This document shows, one piece after another, positions 58,481-64,000 of a stretch of 64,000 nucleotides of DNA (positions within the stretch are counted from its first letter, which is position 1; each line of letters starts with the position of its first letter). A program made the position numbers and the translations under genes. The notes beneath the pieces were generated by a model that saw only the letters and a program-made list of their open reading frames with translations, made no database searches and was not told the origin of the DNA. The stretch comes from CBDCZI01 sp965224495 (GTDB lineage: Bacteria > Bacteroidota > Bacteroidia > Cytophagales > JAAEPT01): positions 124,001-188,000 of the forward strand of contig CBDCZI010000025.1 of assembly GCA_965224495.1 (NCBI GenBank), in the 5' to 3' direction.

Positions 58481-61417
58481 TTACAACAAAAGTTCTTCAA
58501 TGTCAGCTTGAGACAAACTTTTAACAAAACTATCTTCGGTAGAAATTAAGTTATTTGCCAATGCCTTTTTACGTTCTTGCAAACGTAATATTTTCTCTTC
58601 GACTGTGTTTTTTGTAATGAATTTGTAGGTGTGGACGGTGTTTTTTTGCCCCATTCGATGAGCTCTATCCACAGCTTGTGCCTCTACGGCGGGATTCCAC
58701 CAAGGGTCAAGAATAACCACATAATCAGCCTCTGTTAAGTTCAGACCTAAACCACCTGCTTTAAGTGAAATTAAGAAAAGTTGAATTTCTTCGTTGTTTT
58801 GAAAAAACTCCACCTGCTTTTGACGAGATTTTGTTGCACCGTCTAAGTAAGCGTATTCCGTTTTTTTATCGTCTAAGTATGCTCTAAACAGTGCCAAATG
58901 TTTAACAAACTGACTAAAAACTAATATTTTATGATTTTCTGCCGTAGCACTTTCAAGCAAACGCAAGACGTCGTCAAATTTCCCTGAATCACCTTCATAC
59001 AAAGGATCTGCTAACTTAGGGTGATTGGCTATCTGACGCAATTTAGTTAAGCCTTGCAACAAGGTCATTTTTGACTTCCCTAAACCACCATGATCTATTT
59101 TTTCTAAAATTTTATTCCTGAAAAACGATTTTACCGTTTCGTACTCTTTACTTTGGTCGTTGGACATTTCACAATACATTACTTGCTCTACCTTATCGGG
59201 TAACTCAGTAAGCACTTGTGATTTTTGACGACGAAGAATAAACGGTTTAATGATAGCGTGTAGTTTATGCACCTTGTTCTCGTCGTGGTATTTTTCTATT
59301 GGTAATAAAAAATTGTCTTTAAAGAACTTTTGTGTACCCAACAACCCATCATTAATAAATGACATTTGCGACCACAAATCCATTGTGCTATTTTCTACAG
59401 GCGTACCTGTTAATATCAATTTAAAAGTGGAGTTTAATGATTTCACGGCTTTATTAATCGCAGAACTTGGATTTTTTATTGTTTGAGATTCGTCTAAAAC
59501 GATATAATTAAAATAATACTCTTGCAAAATCTTAGCGTCTATTCGAGCAATACCATAGGAGGTAATCACTAAGTCATATTGAGCAAAATTAGCGACCTTT
59601 TTAACTCGTTTTGTACCTGTATAGACTAATATTTTCAATTCTGGTGTAAACTTTTTCGCTTCTGCTTGCCAATTGTACACCAAAGAAGTAGGCATAACCA
59701 ATAAGGATGCGTTTTGTACACCGCTTTCTTTTTGAGCTTGTAAAAAAGCCAATGTTTGTACCGTCTTACCCAGACCCATATCATCTGCCAGACAACCACC
59801 AAACTTAAAAGCGTGTAAGAAATTCATCCAATTGTAACCCGCCTTTTGGTAGGTTCTCAATTCTCCTTTAAACCCTTTGGGGAGTGGCAGGTCATCAATT
59901 TGCTCAAAATCACGTAACTTCTCTAATTTCTCGTTAATTTTTACCGTCACGCCACCGTCAGTATCTATCTCTTGTACTAGAGCAAGGTGGTGTTTTTGTA
60001 AAGTCAATTCCCCCACTTCATTTTCCTCCGAAAACGAAAACAATTCACTGTATTTTGTTAGCCATTCTTCGGGAATGACAGCGGTTTCTTTATTGGGTAA
60101 CAAAAACTCCCTTGTTCCTGTCAATATGTATTTTCTCAACTGTAAAAATGGAATTTCAAACGCACCAAAAACAACTTTTGCATAGACGTCAAACCAATCA
60201 TTTTTCTCGCTTATTTGAATATCTATCGACGATTTACCGATAAAATATTTTCTCTGATTTACTTTCCCTTCCTTTTGTTGTACCGTTATGCCTAGCGCTT
60301 TTAATTTTTCTTTATTTTTTTTAATCCACGAAAAAGCTCTCGGTTTCTCAAGCGAACAGCGTTCGTTTCGAATGATTAGACCGAGTTTTTCTAACTTTGA
60401 AAATATCTCTTTTTCAAAAGGCAGATCACGTACTACTTTGTGAAAAATATACGAATCAGCCGTCTTTTCTAATTTGACACTGGCACTTTTATTTGTTCCC
60501 GAATGAAAAGAATAAGCTCCGTAGTTAAAACTTACTTGAAAAACCAGTTTACCAACCTTTTCAGGTTGCTTTTTCTTTGTTTTCTCAAACAAATCCGTCG
60601 GAGCGGCGGGTTCTATCAACTCACTAAAATACAGGGTGGCATTTCCTTCACCACGCTCTTCTATAATCTCAAAACCTTGGGCACGTACGTCAAAACTACC
60701 GACAATCTGTGTGATAAAATTGTTGTAATACGTCTCTTCGAGTGACTTGGGTATATTGATGAATTTTTTATTCATAAACGGCTTCAGTTTCTTACCGTCC
60801 ACGTTTTGTTTGAATCGTAACAATTGTTTTTCTTCTACCAACAACCACGCAGGCTCATTACAAACCACCTGACTGTTGTTGTACTGGAAATGTACTTTTT
60901 CACCTTTCAGCCTAATTGTAGGCAGGTAATGTGTATTTTCTTCGTTTTTATAAAAATGGAACAACACGGTAGCAGGTTCTGTTGGCACTTCTACTTTTCT
61001 CCAAGTAGGCTCGCCATCATTGCCCATTACATAAATCTGCTTGTCTTGTAACAGGGGGAAAATTTCCGATTTTTTGCCGTCAATATATTCAGTAATGTGC
61101 TTTTGAAGTACCTTGTCTCCTTTTTCTTTGTCAAAAGTTTTAGAGAAAAACTCTGCAGGTTTCATCTTTTTGGTTTGAAACTTTTTCACTACAGCATCTT
61201 GCTGAATAGAATCCATCAACTTAATGACTTTGTAGTCATTTTCATCAAGCCCTTCGGCAAAGTCTTTCGCATTCTGAAACGATATGTTTTGATGCTGAAA
61301 AGTTAAATTATCATTCTTATCTAATTGAATAACAAAAGATTCGATAAGGTAGCCTAAGTACTCGTGAGCGAACAGAGAATAAATGAGCTGAAAAGGTTGT
61401 TGTGCAGATACTTTCAT
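58481..61417 (-). CDS. SNF2/RapA-family DNA translocase
   Basis: 978 residues. The first ~510 residues are an unannotated, probably family-specific part with no clear zinc SWIM motif. Residues ~520-960 hold the two helicase domains: motif I DDMGLGKTVQTLAFL, motif II as DESQ in NYIVLDESQTIKNPSS (not DEAH), motif III LILTGTPVENSTMDLWSQMS, and motifs V-VI SLKAGGLGLNLTEADYVVIL and QAVDRAHRMGQ. ATP-driven nucleic-acid translocase; bacterial members aid transcription recycling or repair. The gene abuts the mobile debris region downstream. Confidence 0.92.
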   Translation of the reverse strand: MKVSAQQPFQLIYSLFAHEYLGYLIESFVIQLDKNDNLTFQHQNISFQNAKDFAEGLDENDYKVIKLMDSIQQDAVVKKFQTKKMKPAEFFSKTFDKEKGDKVLQKHITEYIDGKKSEIFPLLQDKQIYVMGNDGEPTWRKVEVPTEPATVLFHFYKNEENTHYLPTIRLKGEKVHFQYNNSQVVCNEPAWLLVEEKQLLRFKQNVDGKKLKPFMNKKFINIPKSLEETYYNNFITQIVGSFDVRAQGFEIIEERGEGNATLYFSELIEPAAPTDLFEKTKKKQPEKVGKLVFQVSFNYGAYSFHSGTNKSASVKLEKTADSYIFHKVVRDLPFEKEIFSKLEKLGLIIRNERCSLEKPRAFSWIKKNKEKLKALGITVQQKEGKVNQRKYFIGKSSIDIQISEKNDWFDVYAKVVFGAFEIPFLQLRKYILTGTREFLLPNKETAVIPEEWLTKYSELFSFSEENEVGELTLQKHHLALVQEIDTDGGVTVKINEKLEKLRDFEQIDDLPLPKGFKGELRTYQKAGYNWMNFLHAFKFGGCLADDMGLGKTVQTLAFLQAQKESGVQNASLLVMPTSLVYNWQAEAKKFTPELKILVYTGTKRVKKVANFAQYDLVITSYGIARIDAKILQEYYFNYIVLDESQTIKNPSSAINKAVKSLNSTFKLILTGTPVENSTMDLWSQMSFINDGLLGTQKFFKDNFLLPIEKYHDENKVHKLHAIIKPFILRRQKSQVLTELPDKVEQVMYCEMSNDQSKEYETVKSFFRNKILEKIDHGGLGKSKMTLLQGLTKLRQIANHPKLADPLYEGDSGKFDDVLRLLESATAENHKILVFSQFVKHLALFRAYLDDKKTEYAYLDGATKSRQKQVEFFQNNEEIQLFLISLKAGGLGLNLTEADYVVILDPWWNPAVEAQAVDRAHRMGQKNTVHTYKFITKNTVEEKILRLQERKKALANNLISTEDSFVKSLSQADIEELLL

Positions 61418-61594
61418 AAAACGGGCTTGAAGTTACTCATATTCAATGATAAGAGCAAAAAAAATAGGTCTTCTCTACAATTAATATTTGTGCTTTTCCC
61501 TCGAATACGAAGCATTCACGAGTACTATTGAAAGCAATGAAACTGTCTGGTCTTTTGGGTACGCATCACTAAACCTCAATTATTTTTATACCGT
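61418..61594. other. Upstream region of the SNF2 gene, array remnant edge
   Basis: No gene is seen. On the minus strand, 61594 to about 61561 continues the left half of a cassette site (ACGGTATAAAAATAATTGAG), whose right half is missing. Confidence 0.5.
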
Positions 61595-61610
61595 GTTGTA
61601 CACCGTTATC

Positions 61611-61764
61611 TTATTCCGTTTCTTTTATTACTTTCAAAGTGTATTTGTCATAAGCGATCACGTCAAGCACTTTTGATTCTCCAGTGTTCCGCCACTTTTT
61701 GTAAATCAGTTCCATTCAGATAAACATAAAGTTCATTGTCATTTATTTTTTCTTTAAATATCAT
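61611..61764 (-). pseudogene. Short frameshifted cassette gene
   Basis: The ATG at 61764 reads MIFKEKINDNELYVYLNGTD, then LQKVAEHW, and then hits a stop. Skipping one base continues ESKVLDVIAYDKYTLKVIKE to TE and a stop at 61611. One missing or extra base therefore splits a protein of about 50 residues. It overlaps the stop of the gene before it, so the two were a coupled pair. Confidence 0.55.
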
Positions 61765-62059
61765 TTTCAGAAAATGTTTTATTAAAATCACGAATCCGTT
61801 TGACATTATGATTTTTAAAATCCCCTTCACATTCCGCCCAATACATTACATCTCTTGGGTCTCCTTTTGCGGAGTCTAAAGATGATTTAAAACTTTCAAT
61901 TCCATTATTTGCTAAATAAACAACACAGCGAATAATTCGGTCAAAGTTTAAGTATTCATTTTGAGTTAGGTATTCAGTCAAAATTTTGTTTGCAGAATCA
62001 TAGTCCGCGTTAAATCGGATTTTCATTTGTTCAACAATGTCTTTTGGTAATTCTCTCAA
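61754..62059 (-). CDS. Cassette hypothetical protein, 101 aa
   Basis: Starts at a TTG (LRELPKDIVEQMKIRFNADY); an in-frame stop precedes it and there is no ATG. Soluble, helical: SANKILTEYLTQNEYLNFDR, IIRCVVYLANNGIESFKSSL. No family recognised. It lies 34 nt inside the cassette start junction and overlaps the small frameshifted gene downstream. Confidence 0.6.
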   Translation of the reverse strand: MRELPKDIVEQMKIRFNADYDSANKILTEYLTQNEYLNFDRIIRCVVYLANNGIESFKSSLDSAKGDPRDVMYWAECEGDFKNHNVKRIRDFNKTFSENDI

Positions 62060-62103
62060 TTTTTCTATTCAGCGTAATGCTTGTCTTTAATTGTGTACAA
62101 CGG

Positions 62104-62188
62104 GAGCTTGTTTAAAAACCTCAGTTTTTTGTTAGTATTCAAAAATACAGAAAAGCACGACTAAAATATAGAAACCTGGGGTAAAAGT
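62104..62188 (-). mobile_element. IS1182 end fragment
   Basis: The minus strand here matches the right end of the IS1182 elements (GAATACTAACAAAAAAC, GGTTTTTAAACAAGCTC) with several differences, so it is older than the two full copies. Its terminus touches CCGTTGTACAC, i.e. the same point of a cassette site as in the main array. Everything towards the left end is gone. Confidence 0.8.
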
Positions 62189-62195
62189 ATTATGC

Positions 62196-62251
62196 TTGGT
62201 GGTGTGAGAGGTGTGCTGGCGGCCATTTGACTGTCAGCCACCTACTCGACT
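62196..62251 (+). other. Group II intron 3'-end remnant (domain VI-like)
   Basis: GGTGGTGTGAGAGG is followed by a hairpin AGGTGTGCTGGCGG / CTGTCAGCCACCT and ends CTACTCGACT. This is the form of the tail of bacterial group II introns after domain V. Domain V itself is not intact; the IS fragment lies just before it. No reverse transcriptase is present. Confidence 0.55.
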
Positions 62252-62260
62252 GGCGTGTCG

Positions 62261-62653
62261 TTATTCTTCTTTTCGCCTTTCAAATATCTTAAAAGTAGTT
62301 CTCCACTTTCCTGTATCAATATCGTAGAATTCAATATTTACATTATAGGCTCGTGTTACTGTATTAATCCAAGCATTTTCCCATTCTAATTGAAGTATAT
62401 TTTTTTCAAAATCAATTGTCCAATTTCCACTATCAAAGGAACCAACATTATTGATGCCGTTAGCAGTTCCATTTTCGTAAATTTCAGTTACAAATTTATA
62501 GCCCGTTGGATAATCTCCAAAAATTGTCATATTACTTATTCTTAAAAGTAATTCTTTACCTGACAACTGGAGATGTCCATTTTCGATAATCTCCTTTTCT
62601 GTGAAATTACTTCCTGTATAGTCGAAGTCCTTTGTTTTTAATTTATTTATCAT
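62261..62653 (-). CDS. Hypothetical protein, 130 aa
   Basis: A soluble beta-rich sequence (LSGKELLLRISNMTIFGDYP, NVGSFDSGNWTIDFEKNILQ, AYNVNIEFYDIDTGKWRTTF) with no signal peptide and no family I recognise. It lies in mobile-element debris between two intron tails, so it may be accessory. Confidence 0.55.
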   Translation of the reverse strand: MINKLKTKDFDYTGSNFTEKEIIENGHLQLSGKELLLRISNMTIFGDYPTGYKFVTEIYENGTANGINNVGSFDSGNWTIDFEKNILQLEWENAWINTVTRAYNVNIEFYDIDTGKWRTTFKIFERRKEE

Positions 62654-62670
62654 ATTTGTGACAAAGCCTT

Positions 62671-63078
62671 TTAAAATTTGATTTGTTCAATTGTCCAATT
62701 TTCTTTCATAGGTTTTGTGAAATCTTGATTTATCACGTAGTTTTCATTGTTTGGTGTTACTGCAACTGTTGTGCTTGCAGGTATTCTTTTTGAATTTATA
62801 ACTTTAGCAGATTTCCAACTATCATTACTCGACAATTCAATTAATGTATTTCCACCTGGTGATGTTCCGTTATTCGTTACACCAACTATATTTCCTTTAG
62901 TGTTAAGAACCATTCCGTCAAAACCTGTAAAACCTGAATTTGTAATATCTACTATTTTAGCAGATTTAGCATCATTAATTGGAATTTTAACCAAACCATA
63001 ATCTGCATAAAGACCTTTGTCGTTTACATTAAGTATTGAAACCAACAAGAACAGCAGCACTGTATTCACTTTGTTCAA
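62671..63078 (-). pseudogene. Beta-propeller (SMP-30/NHL-like) C-terminal fragment
   Basis: From about residue 9 the frame reads LVSILNVNDKGLYADYGLVK, then GFDGMVLNTKGNIVGVTNNG and TTVAVTPNNENYVINQDF. This is the final blades of an SMP-30/gluconolactonase-like propeller. The N-terminus is missing and the first codons come from the adjoining fragment, so the apparent ATG-like start is accidental. Confidence 0.6.
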
Positions 63079-63157
63079 TAGAAAGTTGTTGGTACTTGAA
63101 AGTAGTACCCTCTTTTATCTTGCTAATTTTCTTTTCTATTTTTTGAGCTATTTTCAT
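63029..63157 (-). pseudogene. DUF6088-type antitoxin-like N-terminal fragment
   Basis: The ATG at 63157 reads MKIAQKIEKKISKIKEGTTF, then KYQQLSIEQSEYSAAVLVGF and a stop. The first ~36 residues resemble the winged-helix start of DUF6088 / AbiEi-like antitoxins (IxxKISKIKxGTxF). After SAA the sequence switches to that of the propeller fragment in another frame, so two broken genes are joined near 63045-63060. Confidence 0.5.
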
Positions 63158-63270
63158 TGAGAAGAAAAAGTACGAAATTCAATTCAAATGTCAAGTAAAC
63201 GAAGCATATTACTTGACATTATTTATTATTATCAGTTTGTGAGGCACGAGCAAAATTAAAAGAACTTGAA

Positions 63271-63345
63271 GAGCCGTATGAGTCGAGAGATTCACGTACG
63301 GTTCTGGGAGAAGTTTGGGGTGAAATCCCCCTTGCTTACTCGACT
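63271..63345 (+). other. Group II intron domain V-VI remnant
   Basis: Positions 63271-63304 form a 34-nt domain V: GAGCCGTA pairs with TACGGTTC, then GAGTC/GATTC capped by a GAGA tetraloop, with the catalytic AGC triad at the base. Domain VI follows (TTTGGGG/CCCCCTTG stem) and the intron ends ACTCGACT. No maturase gene precedes it, so this is the 3' end of a deleted intron. Confidence 0.75.
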
Positions 63346-63420
63346 AGCATTATTTTTAGAATGTAAGGATTTTTTCTAAATATTCTTTCTTGAAGTTGTC
63401 AAATTCATCATTTAGAGAAA

Positions 63421-64000
63421 TTGAAGTTTCAAATTTTAGAGAACAAGAATACTTACCAATCAAAAACAGAAGAATATAAACGAGATTGCTGTCCAAAATG
63501 CGGGTCGGATCACTTTATTAAATATGGTTTTAATAAATCATTAGAACAGCGTTACCAATGTAAAAAACAGACATGTAAAACCATTTTTTCGGACTCCACT
63601 GGTTCAGCTATTCATCGTTTACAGTTGAAAGATAAATGGTATGAGTACGTTGATACGATGTTTAATGGTGATTTTTATTCCACAAGAGAAATGGGGAAGA
63701 GAATAAATGTTTGTCATAAAACAGCTTTCTTTTGGCGACATAAAATACTATTTGCAATAGCTAAAAAGGCAACAAAGTTATTTGGTATTGTGGAAATTGA
63801 TGATTTACATTACAGCTTTAATCAAAAAGGAAGAAAAAACTTAAGTTCCTCTAAAAAGAGAGGACGACAAAACAATAAACAAGGTGATAATTCTGAATCG
63901 GTCAAGGTATTAGCAACAGCAGATAGAGAAGGTGACCTGATTTTAGATGTTGTTAGAATTGGTCGACTAAAGGCTTCTGATGTTAAAAAATCAATTGGTG
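63421..64000 (+). CDS. IS1595-family transposase, partial at window end
   Basis: The frame is open from a TTG at 63421 to the window end (193 codons). The start is uncertain because no ATG lies nearby. Residues ~20-55 form a zinc-ribbon: CCPKCGSDHFIKYGF and YQCKKQTCKTIF. Then come YSTREMGKRINVCHKTAFFW (HTH-like) and the start of the ISXO2-like DDE domain, GIVEIDDLHYSFNQKGRKN (first acidic residues). ESVKVLATADREGDLILDVV follows. The remaining catalytic residues lie outside the window. Confidence 0.85.
   Translation, partial: MKFQILENKNTYQSKTEEYKRDCCPKCGSDHFIKYGFNKSLEQRYQCKKQTCKTIFSDSTGSAIHRLQLKDKWYEYVDTMFNGDFYSTREMGKRINVCHKTAFFWRHKILFAIAKKATKLFGIVEIDDLHYSFNQKGRKNLSSSKKRGRQNNKQGDNSESVKVLATADREGDLILDVVRIGRLKASDVKKSIG

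Larger units (their letters stand above)
61595..62101 (-). mobile_element. Isolated cassette on the opposite strand
   Basis: On the minus strand a start junction GTTGTACAC (62101-62093) and an end GTGTACAAC (61603-61595) are reverse complements, as in the main array. The sequence after the end, ACACGGTATAAAAA, matches site 7 (ACACGGTGTAAAAA). It encloses two small overlapping genes and has an IS1182 end fragment directly upstream. Confidence 0.68.

Noticed and set aside
61488..61676. Plus-strand frame of 62 codons (MCFSLEYEAFTS...)
   Set aside because: No promoter, no recognisable family, and it crosses the cassette end and the antisense of the small frameshifted gene.
1..64000. tRNA or rRNA genes, phage attachment sites in tRNA
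   Set aside because: No cloverleaf with a GTTCRANNC loop or rRNA block was recognised on either strand, though a tRNA scan was not possible here.

Overview
The window looks like a chromosomal segment of a member of the Flavobacteriaceae (phylum Bacteroidota). DNA is AT-rich. Promoters carry the Bacteroidota -7 box TAnnTTTG (TATCTTTG at 6822, 16129, 22380, 42294; minus strand at 46550). Gene content and order are typical of the group: DUF3127, DUF4836, DUF6495 and DUF4178 proteins, and coaX / outer-membrane protein / TPR / lptC / CorC-HlyC / PpiD-like isomerase in one run. I cannot name the genus. No rRNA or tRNA gene was recognised.

Layout. 1-10.7 kb: a giant secreted MORN-TraB protein, an OmpA-like lipoprotein, DUF3127, mazG, a lytic transglycosylase and uvrA. 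10.7-16.1 kb (minus strand): recX, a frameshifted O-antigen ligase-like gene, atpC-atpD and a sensor histidine kinase. 16.1-25.3 kb (plus): hemA, rsmI-lnt, a ClC channel, a J-domain TPR protein, a THUMP RNA methyltransferase, DUF6495 and an EamA transporter. 25.3-37.5 kb: the accessory region described next. 37.6-61.4 kb: envelope genes (lptD-like, mlaD-like, LTA-synthase-like, DUF4836, Ig/DM13 lipoprotein), anmK/coaX, the lptC run, a PpiD-like isomerase and an SNF2-family ATPase. 61.6-64 kb: mobile-element debris, with a second cassette, IS fragments, two group II intron tails, gene fragments and a partial IS1595 transposase.

The main discovery candidate is 25.77-37.37 kb, an integron-like array. 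A decayed tyrosine recombinase fragment is followed by seven same-strand cassettes with small lipoprotein or membrane-protein genes. They are separated by long imperfect palindromes of about 190-200 bp that behave like attC sites: left arm ending in nnnnAAC, inner complementary arms, a variable hairpin centre, right arm beginning GTTnnn. The two ends of each cassette match each other over 9-10 bases, while neighbouring cassettes differ. That is the pattern left by circular cassettes excised and inserted at G^TT. A further cassette obeying the same rule lies on the opposite strand at about 61.6-62.1 kb.

Two almost identical IS1182-family elements and one IS1182 end fragment sit at exactly the same point of three of these sites, next to the presumed crossover. 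This suggests an insertion sequence that targets the cassette sites. An IS3-family element is nested at the edge of one IS1182 copy, and a 144-bp piece of it truncates the last cassette site.

Both flanks of the array are ordinary housekeeping and envelope genes that make sense without it. Assignments rest on motif recognition by eye. No database search was possible, and gene starts follow the sequence context given in each entry.
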